From: JAMXLO01 sp963794185
Lineage (GTDB): Bacteria > Pseudomonadota > Alphaproteobacteria > Acetobacterales > Acetobacteraceae
Assembly (NCBI GenBank): GCA_963794185.1
Contig: CAWCDM010000105.1
Span: 31,846-95,845, forward strand
Reading direction: 5' to 3'
DNA: 64,000 nucleotides
Shown here in pieces: positions 8,738 to 20,924 of the stretch; position 1 is the first letter of the stretch, and every line of letters starts with the position of its first letter. Under the pieces are notes generated by a model. That model made no database searches, had not been told where the DNA came from, and worked only from the letters and a program-made list of their open reading frames with translations. The position numbers and the translations under genes were made by a program.

Positions 8738-9339
8738 ATCGGTGGAACGAGGCCGTTCTTGCCGACCGAGACGCTGATGGCCGTCACCGTGCCGTCGGCG
8801 GCGCGCGTGCCGTTGACCAGCACATTCGCGCCCGGGGTCAGCGCGGTGCGATCGGTGATCTCATAGGTCACGATCGGCACATCGTCCGGCACCACCACGC
8901 GCTTCTCGCCGCCCTTGTAGGTGATGGTGATGGTGCGGCCTTGGGCGGCGACCAGGCTGCCCACGGTGCCGTTCGTCATGCTGCTGCCGGCGCCGAGGTC
9001 CCAGTCGCGGGTGCCTTCGCCCACGCCGCGCATGCTGGGCGGGAACACCTGCACCTCCAGCGCCTTCAGCGTGCCATCGGCCTGCGGCACGGCAGCGGTA
9101 CCGACATAGCTGCCCTCCTTGATGTCGCCGACCTGGGCAACCATCAGCCACGTGATGCGCACATTGGCCGGCAGGCTGGCGCTCGCCTTGGTGCCGTTGC
9201 GCAGCGTGAGTTCGAGCGTGTCGCCCGAGACCGCGTCGATCTTGCCGCGCAGCCGTGCCGGGGTTCCGGTGGCCTGGGCGAATGCACCGCCGGCGAGGGA
9301 CGTCCCGGCGAGAGCCAGAAGCATGCGTCTGTTCATCAT
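8734..9339 (-). CDS. Exported DUF5666-like beta-rich protein
   Basis: 201 residues with a signal peptide (RRMLLALAGTSLAGGAFA). The mature part contains two OB-like repeats: GKIDAVSGDTLELTLRNG and GTVGSLVAAQGRTITITYKG. It is the first gene of the operon with the cytochrome b and molybdoenzyme, so a role in assembly or activity of that redox pair is possible. No enzymatic motif. The start could be either of two adjacent ATGs. Confidence 0.6.
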   Translation of the reverse strand: MMNRRMLLALAGTSLAGGAFAQATGTPARLRGKIDAVSGDTLELTLRNGTKASASLPANVRITWLMVAQVGDIKEGSYVGTAAVPQADGTLKALEVQVFPPSMRGVGEGTRDWDLGAGSSMTNGTVGSLVAAQGRTITITYKGGEKRVVVPDDVPIVTYEITDRTALTPGANVLVNGTRAADGTVTAISVSVGKNGLVPPM

Positions 9340-9446
9340 CTGCTCGATCCTTTTGCATCAGGCGAGCCGCCGCATCGGTGGCTCCGCCAGCGTAGACGCG
9401 TGGGACGGCGCGACATTCCGGCGCGGCGCCCCACGGGCGGCACGGT

Positions 9447-10463
9447 CTAGAGCCCGGTCGTCAGCACCATGCGAAAGCGGGCCTCGCCGCTCATCATCCG
9501 CTCATAGGCTTCGGGCGCACGCTCGAGCGGCATGGTTTCGATCATCGGTCGGACGTCGGCCAGAACACTGAATTTCAGCGTATCTTCGGAGTCGATCGAC
9601 GTACCGGAAGGCCATCCCTGGATCGAGCGCCGTGCCGAGATCAGCAGCAGCGGCGAAACCTCGATCGCATCCGGCGATGCGCCGATGACCATCAGCCTGC
9701 CGCCCTCGGCCAGTCCGCCGATTGCGGCCCCCATTGCCTTGGCGTTGGTCAGCGTGGCCAGGATCACGCGGGCGCCGCCCAATCCGGTGAGTTCGCCGGC
9801 CACGTCCTGGGTGTTGTTGTCGATGTAGTGATGGGCGCCCAGTTGCCGGGCGAGCGGCTCCTTGTCGGTTCCGCGCGCGATCGCAACCGTCCGATACCCC
9901 ATCTTTGCGGCGAACTGCACGCCGAGATGGCCCAATCCGCCGATGCCAAGCACGGCGGCAAGATCCCCGGGTCTGGCACCGCTGTTTCGCAGGGCGTTGA
10001 ACGTGGTTATGCCGGCGCACAACAGCGGCGCCGCCTCCGCTGCCGCCAGTTCATCCGGCACCGACGCCAGCGCCTCGAAGGGCACGATCGTGTAGTCGGC
10101 ATAGCCGCCGTCATACGAGATCCCTGGGATCTGCCCGGTCGTGCAGGTAATGAAATCGCCTCGGCGACAGGACCGGCAATGGCCGCAATGCCCGCCATGC
10201 CAGCCGACCCCGACACGTTGACCCGGCCGCCAGTCGGGCACGTCCGCGCCGAGCGCATCCACCGTCCCGACAATCTCGTGTCCGGGGACGCGCGGGTACT
10301 GGATGGGGAACGCGCCGGTCTTGGTGAACAAATCACTGTGGCACACGCCGCAGGCCTGTATCCTGATCCGGACATGGCGCGCCGGCGGGGCCGGAATATC
10401 GCGCTCGACCAGTTCAAAGGAACCGTTGGCGCTGTTCACCTGCACTGCTCGCATGCGTGTCAT
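9447..10463 (-). CDS. Zinc-dependent alcohol dehydrogenase (MDR family)
   Basis: 338 residues. The ATG at 10463 is preceded by GAGAGG and is preferred over one three codons later. Catalytic zinc ligands are in ACGVCHSDLF and PGHEIVG; the structural zinc site is the four-Cys lobe around CGHCRSCRRGDFITC. The NAD(P) fold has VLGIGGLGHLGVQFA, and the ending VRPMIETMPLERAPEAYERM is typical of the family. It probably acts on primary alcohols or aldehydes in the cytosol. It is upstream of, and on the same strand as, the b-type operon but about 107 bp away. Confidence 0.88.
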   Translation of the reverse strand: MTRMRAVQVNSANGSFELVERDIPAPPARHVRIRIQACGVCHSDLFTKTGAFPIQYPRVPGHEIVGTVDALGADVPDWRPGQRVGVGWHGGHCGHCRSCRRGDFITCTTGQIPGISYDGGYADYTIVPFEALASVPDELAAAEAAPLLCAGITTFNALRNSGARPGDLAAVLGIGGLGHLGVQFAAKMGYRTVAIARGTDKEPLARQLGAHHYIDNNTQDVAGELTGLGGARVILATLTNAKAMGAAIGGLAEGGRLMVIGASPDAIEVSPLLLISARRSIQGWPSGTSIDSEDTLKFSVLADVRPMIETMPLERAPEAYERMMSGEARFRMVLTTGL

Positions 10464-10518
10464 CGGACCTCTCCGATAGGTGGAACCATCCTGGCCGGCA
10501 CGATAGCGGAAGGTCGCA

Positions 10519-11478
10519 TCAGCGTTTGGGCAACTGGACCGCGGTCGCGCCGAACGGCTCGGGGTCCTTGTCCTTGAGCGCCGGGTCATTGCGGTAGGCG
10601 AACTTGGCTTCGAGCACCCAGGCAGTGTCGCCCGCAACGGTCACGGCGGTGGGTGTGAACCTGAACCCGTCCTTGATCGTCTCGATGCTCGCCTTGTCGC
10701 CGTCGATGTTCACGATGTCGATCTTGCCGGAGCGGTTCTCGGCGAGAATGATGCTCCCGTCCGGGAGTGTCCGCATGCCGTCGGGGCCGGCGATCGGCTG
10801 CGAGAGTGCAAGCAGCGTCGCGGCGCCCGCAGTCCCGTCGGGCTTCACGTCGACCCGCACCAGTTGATTCTCGCGCACGTTGTTGAACAGCACCGCGCCA
10901 TTGTTCAGCAGCGCAATGCCGTCGATGCCGACCCATTTCGCGTCAGCCCCCCAGACCGCGAGCGCGGTGGCGCCCGGCTTGAGGGCAAGGATGCGCCCGC
11001 CGCGCGTGTCGGTGGCGTAGGTTGTGCCGTCGCGCGCCACCGCGATGTCGTTGCAGAGGCCGCCGCCCGGGAACGGATAGCTGGCTTTCGGGGCGGCGGT
11101 CTTCAGGTCGAACGCCTTGAGCTCGGCGCTGGTGCCCTTCGGGTCGGTGTCGTTGGTGCACAGCCACAGCGTGTTCGCGGCATTGTCCGCCAACACGCCG
11201 AGCACTCGGCCGAGGCCGTTAGGTCCGGCGGCAATCCAAGGTGTCGCTTTTGTGGCACCGGGCGTGGCGCGATAGACGGTGCCGTGGTCCATGCTGCCGA
11301 TGATGATCGTCCCATCAGCCGTCGAGGTCAGGCTTTCGGGGAAAACGTGCGTGTCGTCGATGATGAGCTGGGTCGGCTGCGCGAGCGCCACACCGGCGAC
11401 GCCGACGAGACCCGCGAGAGCGGCGATCGGCAGTGCGCTGCAACGGATATGGTCGAATACCCTGACGTGTCCCTGCAT
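10519..11478 (-). CDS. Secreted SMP-30/gluconolactonase-like beta-propeller protein
   Basis: 319 residues with a signal peptide ending ALAGLVGVAGVALA. A strong Shine-Dalgarno (AGGAGGGA) precedes the ATG. The mature part shows six-bladed propeller repeats (LTSTADGTIIIGSMDHGTVY, DIAVARDGTTYATD, GPDGMRTLPDGSIILAE). Such proteins are lactonases or sugar-binding propellers in the periplasm; the metal ligands cannot be assigned by eye. It ends 55 bp before the alcohol dehydrogenase start and may share its transcript. Confidence 0.75.
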   Translation of the reverse strand: MQGHVRVFDHIRCSALPIAALAGLVGVAGVALAQPTQLIIDDTHVFPESLTSTADGTIIIGSMDHGTVYRATPGATKATPWIAAGPNGLGRVLGVLADNAANTLWLCTNDTDPKGTSAELKAFDLKTAAPKASYPFPGGGLCNDIAVARDGTTYATDTRGGRILALKPGATALAVWGADAKWVGIDGIALLNNGAVLFNNVRENQLVRVDVKPDGTAGAATLLALSQPIAGPDGMRTLPDGSIILAENRSGKIDIVNIDGDKASIETIKDGFRFTPTAVTVAGDTAWVLEAKFAYRNDPALKDKDPEPFGATAVQLPKR

Positions 11479-11798
11479 GGATGCTCCCTCCTGAAAGCGG
11501 CGCCCTGGTCGACCGATCTTTGGCCGGCATTACCCAGTGGGCCGGGGTTTTCGGCAGCATGGTGTTCCGGTCGGCGGAACCGCACGGATATTGGGGAGTT
11601 CAGGCCACGTTGGCAAACTGCGCGCCTGGTCGATGTCACAAGAAATTCAATCGGTGCTGTCGGGGCGTCGGTCAACACATCGTCCTTCGGGCGGCGGTGC
11701 TGTGGGGAGGTGCAGAGCATGGACGCGCGCGAATTCGGTTCGGGCGCCGCTGGATATCTGCACAACCGGGCAAATCACCAAGTGCAAAGGACGACGGC
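11479..11798. other. Divergent intergenic region, no gene seen
   Basis: 320 bp between two divergent genes. Open frames cross it but lack codon signal and start sites. It presumably holds two promoters. Confidence 0.4.
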
Positions 11799-12269
11799 GT
11801 GCAAAAAAACTCTCCGTTCCTGTGGTTCGATAGCCAGGCCGAAGAGGCGATGCACCTTTATGTCTCCATCTTCAGGAACTCCAAGGTCGTAGGCATCGCG
11901 CGCTATGGCGATGCCGGGCCGGGACCAAAAGGGAGCGTGATGACTGCCTCGTTCGAGCTTGATGGCCAGCGATTCACGGCCTTGAACGGTGGGCCGCAAT
12001 TCAAATTCACCGAGGCCATCTCGTTCCTGGTCGACTGCGCGGATCAGGCCGAAGTGGACGAGCTGTGGGACAGGCTCTCCGAGGGGGGCGAAAAAGGGCC
12101 ATGCGGGTGGCTCAAGGACAAGTTTGGCGTTTCATGGCAAATCATTCCGTCTGTGCTGATGCAACTGATCAACGATCCTGACCCTGACAAATCGCGACGG
12201 GTCATGGAGGCCATGCTTCAGATGAGCAAGATCGACGTCGCAAAACTGGAAAAGGCTCATGCGGGCTAG
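11799..12269 (+). CDS. VOC-superfamily protein, PhnB-like (3-demethylubiquinone methyltransferase-like domain)
   Basis: 156 residues from the GTG at 11799, which has AAAGGA 6-11 bp upstream; the longer open frame has no homology-like signal before it. The sequence SPFLWFDSQAEEAMHLYVSIF, then GSVMTASFELDGQRFTALNG, GPCGWLKDKFGVSWQIIP and the tail DPDKSRRVMEAMLQMSKID is the characteristic PhnB/glyoxalase-like family. Members are small metal-binding folds of mostly unknown reaction. The Cys in GPCGW is commonly conserved. Confidence 0.82.
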   Translation: MQKNSPFLWFDSQAEEAMHLYVSIFRNSKVVGIARYGDAGPGPKGSVMTASFELDGQRFTALNGGPQFKFTEAISFLVDCADQAEVDELWDRLSEGGEKGPCGWLKDKFGVSWQIIPSVLMQLINDPDPDKSRRVMEAMLQMSKIDVAKLEKAHAG

Positions 12270-12282
12270 AGGGAATGTACAC

Positions 12283-12417
12283 CTCGCCCGCTCGCGGGAG
12301 AGGTCGTCGCGCGCAGCGCGATGGGAGAGGGTGCATCAACAGTCATGTACGGTGGGGCGCACCCTCTCCTGCGTCGCTGCCGCGACAGGACCTCTCCCGC
12401 AGGCGGGCGAGGTGTAA
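12283..12417. repeat. Intergenic double palindrome, CTCTCCCGC family
   Basis: CCTCGCCCGCTCGCGGGAGAGG, then GATGGGAGAGGGTGC, mirrored by GCACCCTCTCCTGC and CCTCTCCCGCAGGCGGGCG. The outer and inner arms pair to make a long cruciform. Same core as the repeats found inside gcvP and the MidA-type gene. Confidence 0.85.
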
Positions 12418-12683
12418 TTCGCGCGCCCCGGCGCTTCCAGTCAACCGAGCTTGCAGCAGCACAGTGCGGCGACCTCCCGTCCATGGCCCTGCTGCAGGAG
12501 CCGTCTAGCACGGCTGGCACAAGCCGAACGGATGCCGGTCCTCGCCTGAACCAGTAGGAACGCCGGGACATTCTTCCCTTGAACCGCGCCTGGCAGCATC
12601 GCAAACTCTGCCCGCCGCCACGGAACGGCGCGGACACACGAGCGGGACACCACGCGTGGGCATCCCGACCAGAGGAGCCGGAT

Positions 12684-13553
12684 ATGCTGAACGCAACGAC
12701 CCTTCTGGCGGAGGAACTCGGCCAGCGACTGTCGAGCGTTTTCTTGCGCACGTTTGGTGGCAGCGAGCCGCAAATTGCCGCCCAGCTCGACGAAGCGGCC
12801 CGCCTCGTCATCGAACGGCTTGCCACCAGCGATGCCCTCTACCATAACGCCGAGCACACCGGATTGGTGACGCTGGTCGCCCAGGACATCCTGCGTGGGC
12901 TCCGAATGCGCCGGAATATTTCACCGGACGACTGGCTGCATTTCATTGTCGCGGCCCTGATGCACGACGTCGGCTATCTGCGCGGCGCCTGCGCCGAGGA
13001 CCGCGGCGAACGGCAGGTCATCGATGCCGCAGGCAACTTCGTATTGCTGGCCCGTGGCGCCTCGGACGCATGTCTCGCTCCGTACCATGTTTTTCGATCG
13101 CAGGTCGTGACACGACACCGCTTCGCATCGCACCCAATGATCGACGGCGAGCGGATTGCACGTGCGATCGAGTTGACGCGCTTCCCCGTCCCGGACGATG
13201 ACGACCATGCAGAAACCGACACCGAAGCCGGCCTGATGCGCGCCGCCGATCTGATCGGACAACTCGGAGACCCGCTCTACCCGCGGAAGCTCAATGCACT
13301 CTTTCACGAGTTCGCAGAAATCGGCATCAATGAGAAACTCGGCTATGCCAGTCCAGCCGACGTCGCCGAACGATATCCCAGCTTTTTCTGGAGCAAGGTG
13401 GAACCCTATATCGGCGACGCAATTCGTTACCTTGAATACACGATGGAGGGCCGGCAGTGGGTCGCGCAACTGTACAGCAATGTATTCGCCATCGAACATC
13501 ATCGCCAAAATATGGGCCCCGAATTGCCGGGCAGCCGCTTGCCGAAGCGCTGA
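12684..13553 (+). CDS. HD-domain metal-dependent phosphohydrolase
   Basis: 289 residues; ATG at 12684 with GAGGAG upstream. The HD signature is LYHNAEHTGLV followed by FIVAALMHDVGYLRG, with a later conserved Asp in AADLIGQLGDP. This H...HD...D layout matches class I phosphodiesterase-like and HDc hydrolases acting on nucleotides or cyclic nucleotides. No partner domain is attached and the neighbours give no substrate. Confidence 0.78.
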   Translation: MLNATTLLAEELGQRLSSVFLRTFGGSEPQIAAQLDEAARLVIERLATSDALYHNAEHTGLVTLVAQDILRGLRMRRNISPDDWLHFIVAALMHDVGYLRGACAEDRGERQVIDAAGNFVLLARGASDACLAPYHVFRSQVVTRHRFASHPMIDGERIARAIELTRFPVPDDDDHAETDTEAGLMRAADLIGQLGDPLYPRKLNALFHEFAEIGINEKLGYASPADVAERYPSFFWSKVEPYIGDAIRYLEYTMEGRQWVAQLYSNVFAIEHHRQNMGPELPGSRLPKR

Positions 13554-13937
13554 TGGCCGCGTCCGTAGATGGACGCTGAAGGCTGACGCCGCCACCGCCG
13601 ACCGGTCTCGTCATATCATGGGGCCAGCAATCTATCGATTACGTTTCATTCCTCCTGCGTGAGGTCCCGTGGGGTGCGGGAATCCCGAAGGCCATGACCG
13701 TGCGCACGGCGGCGACCCCGCAGCGGTCGTTGAGCGGGCGGTGCCAGAAGAGCCAGGCTCTGTCAGCATCGGGAAACGCCTCTGCTTACCTTGTCTTGAT
13801 TGTATTGTCGGAACGCTTGCGATCCAATTGAACAGGAGACAGAGTCTCAATATCAATGCTTGCATTCACGGGAATGTGAGCCTATACATCACAGTCACGT
13901 GAGCGCTCTGCCTGCCTTAAGGAAGTGGAATTTTCCG
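13554..13937. other. Intergenic region, no gene seen
   Basis: 384 bp, locally lower in GC than its surroundings (TTGTCTTGATTGTATTGTCG near 13790). That segment could be a promoter for the small gene at 13938, but I see no RNA or repeat. Confidence 0.4.
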
Positions 13938-14240
13938 ATGGAAATGCTGCGGATCACCCCCATCCCACCGACGGGTCTTTCCTTCGATATCTCCGACCTC
14001 ATTCTCCTGCAGGGCTGGGCGGAGTTTCATGACGTCCGGATGGTCGTCGAGCTGGACCATTGGGTGGAGGGCGAGGAATACGAGGAGGTCGTGGGGTTCT
14101 ATACCAAGGACAGCCCGCTCAGGCGGTGGATCCTCTGGCGCTCCGCCAGCGAGGTCGTCGTTCAGCCGCTGATCGGCCGCGCCAGGCGCTTCTGCTCGGT
14201 CGCCGAGGCTCTGGAGAGCCTGATGGGGGCCTCAGCCTGA
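13938..14240 (+). CDS. Conserved-looking small hypothetical protein
   Basis: 100 residues from the ATG at 13938, preceded by AAGGAAG. The protein is acidic, soluble and evenly folded in appearance (FDISDLILLQGWAEFHDVRM, VVELDHWVEGEEYEEVVGF). Codon use is like the neighbours. I do not recognise a family. Confidence 0.55.
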   Translation: MEMLRITPIPPTGLSFDISDLILLQGWAEFHDVRMVVELDHWVEGEEYEEVVGFYTKDSPLRRWILWRSASEVVVQPLIGRARRFCSVAEALESLMGASA

Positions 14241-14550
14241 CCGTCAGGGGAAGGCATCAACCAATTTCAGGTCGAGCGCGACAACCAGTCCGAACCTTGC
14301 CATGCGGAACGCCTGGAAACGGCTGACGCGCATGGCGACGGTCATCGCGCGGTCCTTGTCCAATTGCTCGGCTGCGCCGCCGGTGTGGTCTCCAGAACAA
14401 CCCACATGCTGGCCGCGATAGTAAGGAAGCGCTTACCAAGCAGGATCTATGATGTCCGCCGACGCGCACGTCGGGGTCATCATGTCCAAGCCTGGGAATT
14501 CCGCACTGAATGACGCGTTGCAACCATGACTGCCATCCGCGCACTCGTGG
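14241..14550. other. Intergenic region, no intact gene
   Basis: 310 bp. It may hold the eroded N-terminal part of the EAL remnant that follows, but no recognisable EAL signature was found in any frame. Confidence 0.35.
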
Positions 14551-14952
14551 GAGACATCGCGGACGGCCGAGGCGCTGCGGGCCATCGAGGTCCCGTTCTG
14601 TCTTGACGATTTCGGGGCGGGCGCCGCGGACATGCGTCTGCTGCGGGCACTTCCCGCCGACCTGGTCAAGCTGGACGGGTCGTATGTGCCAGGTGTGGCG
14701 CGCAATGGGCGCGAGCGTGGCTTCGTCGCCGGCATGATCGATATTGCGCACGCTGTGAAGGCCGCGGTCGTTGCCGAGCAGATCGTGACCGAGGTCGAAG
14801 CGGACGCGCTGCTGGCAATGGGCGTCACCTACGGGCAGGGATGGCTGTTTGGCCGCCCTGCCCCCCTGCCGGCCTGCAGCCCGAGGCGCTCTACCGTTGG
14901 GCGGTTAACCAACGCGCGCCGCCGCGGCAAGGTGCAGGAGGCCTGGGAATAG
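14551..14952 (+). pseudogene. Remnant of an EAL-domain cyclic-di-GMP phosphodiesterase
   Basis: The C-terminal half of an EAL domain is readable: EVPFCLDDFGAGAADMRLL (active-site DDFG), ADLVKLDGSYVPG (metal-binding KLD), AVVAEQIVTEVEADAL (catalytic AEx-x-E region) and GVTYGQGWLFGRP. The N-terminal half with the EAL tripeptide is absent, and there is no start codon or ribosome site before the homologous part. It is a decayed fragment, not a working enzyme. Confidence 0.72.
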
Positions 14953-15007
14953 GCTCTGGCAGGCTGCGGAAGAAACGGCCGGTTTGCTGGTTTGTCACGT
15001 AACAAAG

Positions 15008-15165
15008 GTAAGGCCAGGGGCTCTGCCTCTGCACCCCGCCAAGGACAAGTCCTTGGAACCTTTTACTTTGACTCATGGGGGTCTGGGGCCTCAGGCCCCA
15101 GCGGGTCCAGAGCCTGCCCCGGGCTTGACCCGGGGGCGGAGCCCTGGCCTTCCTTTCTCCGCAGC
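15008..15165. repeat. REP-like palindromic cluster of the Acetobacteraceae type
   Basis: Three stem sequences in a row: CCAAGGACAAGTCCTTGG at 15039-15056 (perfect 8-bp arms), CTGGGGCCTCAGGCCCCAG at 15083-15101 (perfect 9-bp arms) and CCCCGGGCTTGACCCGGGG around 15117-15135. The tail GGCGGAGCCCTGGCC completes the block. It lies in the 426-bp gap after the EAL remnant and contains no gene. Confidence 0.8.
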
Positions 15166-15378
15166 CTGTTAGAACTTCCGCGCTGGCCGATAGTTTTGCG
15201 ACCATGTGTGTCGCGGCGATGTGTGGGTTCGCTCAGGTGACGCGTGTCCGAAGTTTAATGCCAATCGGCACCGTTCGCCTTGGTTCAACCACACGGGCAT
15301 CGCCGCCGCGACACAATGGAGTGTTGTTCTGCCTGCAGCCGGAGCATCGATATCCCTCCGGTGTATAGGAGCAGAACT

Positions 15379-15654
15379 ATGAAGCGACTTTTGACACTTG
15401 CGACCACCGGCTTGTTTGCGACCGGCCTGGCCGTGCTTCCCGTGACCGTCTTCGCTCAGCCCAATTCAACAGCGGGTACCGATGCGAAGACGAGCACCTC
15501 GTCCCACAGCGTGACAAACGATACGAAGGTTGCGCCCGGCAACAAGGACAGCGGTGCGACGAAGGACTCCGCCAAGGTCACCACTCCGAAGCTCAGCACG
15601 GCTCCGACGTCCGGGACGGCGAAGCCCACGGGCAGCCACGACAAGGGCGCCTGA
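15379..15654 (+). CDS. Small secreted Thr/Ser/Lys-rich protein
   Basis: 91 residues; ATG at 15379 with AGGAGC upstream. Signal peptide LATTGLFATGLAVLPVTVFA, then a low-complexity region rich in Thr, Ser, Lys and Asp (TDAKTSTSSHSVTNDTK, ending GSHDKGA). Likely disordered and exported. No family is recognised; similar low-complexity exported proteins are common in acidophilic Acetobacteraceae. Confidence 0.6.
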   Translation: MKRLLTLATTGLFATGLAVLPVTVFAQPNSTAGTDAKTSTSSHSVTNDTKVAPGNKDSGATKDSAKVTTPKLSTAPTSGTAKPTGSHDKGA

Positions 15655-15751
15655 GCGGCAATTCACCACAGGGCGCGGCGCATTTGCGTGCCGCGCCCGA
15701 CTGGTTCCATTCAGTGATGCTGCCAGCCGCGATATGCAATGGCCGCAAGCG

Positions 15752-16347
15752 TCACCCGGCTTGCAGCGAATCGCCACTCTGGTCTTCGGTTTCTTCCGCG
15801 CCCAACTGGGCATCCGCGTAAATATCCGCCAGCCGAATCTCGACTTCGATCTCCGGCATGCGCAACAGGTCACCCGCCGTGAGTACCCGCGCGTTCCAAT
15901 CCGGCCCCTGACGCACGAAGACAGTCGCAGCTATACTGTCCTGCTCAAGAATGACGTAGCGCTGGATTGACTCCGTTGCCTGGTATTCCCGCAGCTTCTC
16001 GATTCGATCGGTGCGTGACGTACCGGACTGAGAATCTCGAAAACCACAACTGCGTTCTTGATCACGGTCGTGTCCGGCGGAACCGGCATGCAATATACAA
16101 AGGCGTCCGGATAGCGGATGCGCCCCATGACTTCGATTTTCATGGTGGGTCCGCGCACACGGCAGGGTTTGCCGCGCAGATGTTCCCGCAGCAGCGCGCG
16201 CAAGGTGCCGCCGATGGCTTCGTGCGCGTCCGTTCCGCCCGTCATCGCGACGGGTTCGAAACCGTCGAATTCGTGGCGCAACTCCTGTTGTTCCTCCCAG
16301 ACGAGGAACTGCTCGATGCTCATCGGCTTGCGGAGTGCGACATTCAT
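15752..16347 (-). pseudogene. Uma2/DUF820 family restriction-endonuclease-like protein, frameshifted
   Basis: The first frame gives the family start MSIEQFLVWEEQQELRHEF, then GGTDAHEAIGGTLRALL and YPDAFVYCMP up to VVFEILSP. From about 16020 the other frame continues RTDRIEKLREYQATESIQRY and VLTAGDLLRMPEIEVEIRLA. Joined, they make a normal Uma2 protein of about 195 residues with the PD-(D/E)XK-like core (PDAFV...FEI). One base restores it. Function of the family is unsettled; many copies are scattered in genomes. Confidence 0.78.
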
Positions 16348-16415
16348 GTGAGGCAGCCTAGCACGAAATCATCTGTGGGAACTCCTCCACAGGAGGTAAA
16401 CGTCCGCCGAATGCG

Positions 16416-19342
<2,927 letters not shown>

Positions 19343-19343
<1 letters not shown>

Positions 19344-19732
19344 CAGTCGAGCGACTCCACGTATTCGCTGTAGGCGGCCTCGTCCAGCAGCGCCTCGAAC
19401 GCATCGGTGTCGTCGATCTCGACACGGAAGAACCAGCCCTCCCCCTCGGCTTCCGTGTTCACCAGCGACGGGTCGTCGACGATCGCCTGGTTGACCTCAA
19501 CGACCTTGCCTGCGAGCGGGGCATAAACATCGGACGCGGCCTTGACGCTTTCCACCACGCCGCAGGCCTCATCGGCTGCCACGTCGCGGCCGATCTCGGG
19601 CAGCTCGACGAACACCACGTCGCCGAGCGCCTCCTGCGCGTAGTCGGTGATGCCGACGGTGGCGATGTCGCCATCCAGGCGCACCCATTCGTGTTCCTTG
19701 GTGTAGCGGAGATCGGAGGGCGGTTTTGCCAT
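19343..19732 (-). CDS. gcvH: Glycine cleavage system H protein
   Basis: 129 residues; ATG at 19732 chosen by homology (LRYTKEHEWVRLDGD is the family start). It carries the lipoyl lysine at residue 64 in VVESVKAASDVYAPL. It shuttles the aminomethyl group between GcvP and GcvT. It sits 14 bp after gcvT and its stop overlaps the gcvP start, so the operon order is gcvT-gcvH-gcvP. Confidence 0.96.
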
Positions 19733-19746
19733 TGGGGCGAATCCTC

Positions 19747-20877
19747 TCAGCGGGCGTATCGATGGGGGACGAAAGGCATCGGCACGACACGTGCGGGCAG
19801 GAGTTTGCCCCGGACGATCAGCTGCAGGGCGGCGCCATCGGCAGCCAGGTCCTTGCGCACATAGCCCATGGCGATCGGTGCGCTCAGCGTGGGCGAGAAG
19901 CCGCCTGAGGTGATGGTTCCGGCCGCGGTGCCGTCGCTGGCGACGATGTCGGTCTGCGCGCGGGCCGGGGCGCGGCCGTCCGGGCGGATGCCGACGCGGT
20001 GGCGGTGCGCGCCATGCTCGAACTGGTCGCGGATGGCGGCGGCGCCGGGGAAGTCCCACGCGGCGCGGCGGCGCTTGCCGATCACCCAGGTGAGGCCGGC
20101 CTCCACCGGGGTGGTAAGCTCATCGATGTCGTTGCCGTAGAGGCAGAGACCCGCCTCCAGCCGGAGCGAATCGCGTGCGCCGAGCCCGGCCGGCGCCACC
20201 TCGGGTTCCGCCACCAGGCGCTGCGCCAGCGCCTCGGCGCGGTCGGCGGGGACCGAGATCTCGAACCCATCCTCGCCCGTATAGCCCGAGCGCGAGACCA
20301 GACACGGGATGCCAGCCAGCGTGACGGCGGCGACGCCCATGAATGGTAGCCGGGCGGCGTCCGGGCCGATCCGAGCGATCACGGCGGCGGCGGCGGGGCC
20401 CTGCAGGGCAAGCAGGGCGCGGTCGTCGTGCGGATGAAGCTGCACCCCGGCCGGCAGGTTGGCGGCTATATGGGTGAAGTCGTCGTCCTTGCGGCTGGCG
20501 TTCACCACCAGGAACAGCCGCTCCTCGCCGATATTCGCCACCATCAGGTCGTCGATGATGCCGCCCGCCTCGTTGGTGAGCAGCGTGTAGCGCTGCCGCC
20601 CAGGCTTCAGACCGAGCAGGTCGCCGGGCACAAGGCGTTCCAGCGCGGCCGCGGCAGCAGCACCGGTCAGCGTCGCCTGCCCCATGTGCGAGACGTCGAA
20701 CAGCGCCGCCTTGGCGCGGCAGTGCAGGTGCTCGGCCAGCACGCCCTGGTACTGCACCGGCATGGCATAGCCGGCGAACGGCACCATCCGGGCACCCTGC
20801 GCGCGGTGCCAGGAATCCAGGGGTGTCGTCTTCAGCGGTGTGGGGGCAGGGTCATCCGGCAGTGCATTCTCGATCAA
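19747..20877 (-). CDS. gcvT: Glycine cleavage system T protein (aminomethyltransferase)
   Basis: 376 residues, normal length. It transfers the one-carbon unit to tetrahydrofolate and releases ammonia. Family marks: MVPFAGYAMPVQYQGVLAEH, FDVSHMGQATLTG, GYTGEDGFEISVP and LRLEAGLCLYGNDID. First gene of the operon, directly downstream of the glycine riboswitch. About 12 extra residues precede the usual start, so an internal start is possible. Confidence 0.95.
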   Translation of the reverse strand: MIENALPDDPAPTPLKTTPLDSWHRAQGARMVPFAGYAMPVQYQGVLAEHLHCRAKAALFDVSHMGQATLTGAAAAAALERLVPGDLLGLKPGRQRYTLLTNEAGGIIDDLMVANIGEERLFLVVNASRKDDDFTHIAANLPAGVQLHPHDDRALLALQGPAAAAVIARIGPDAARLPFMGVAAVTLAGIPCLVSRSGYTGEDGFEISVPADRAEALAQRLVAEPEVAPAGLGARDSLRLEAGLCLYGNDIDELTTPVEAGLTWVIGKRRRAAWDFPGAAAIRDQFEHGAHRHRVGIRPDGRAPARAQTDIVASDGTAAGTITSGGFSPTLSAPIAMGYVRKDLAADGAALQLIVRGKLLPARVVPMPFVPHRYAR

Positions 20878-20924
20878 TGGTCCGCTCCACAGACAAGGTC
20901 ACAGGCCGGCCACGTGCCGGTTCC

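Noticed and set aside
10864..11892. 342-codon plus-strand open frame
   Set aside because: Antisense to the beta-propeller gene and runs into the next gene out of frame.
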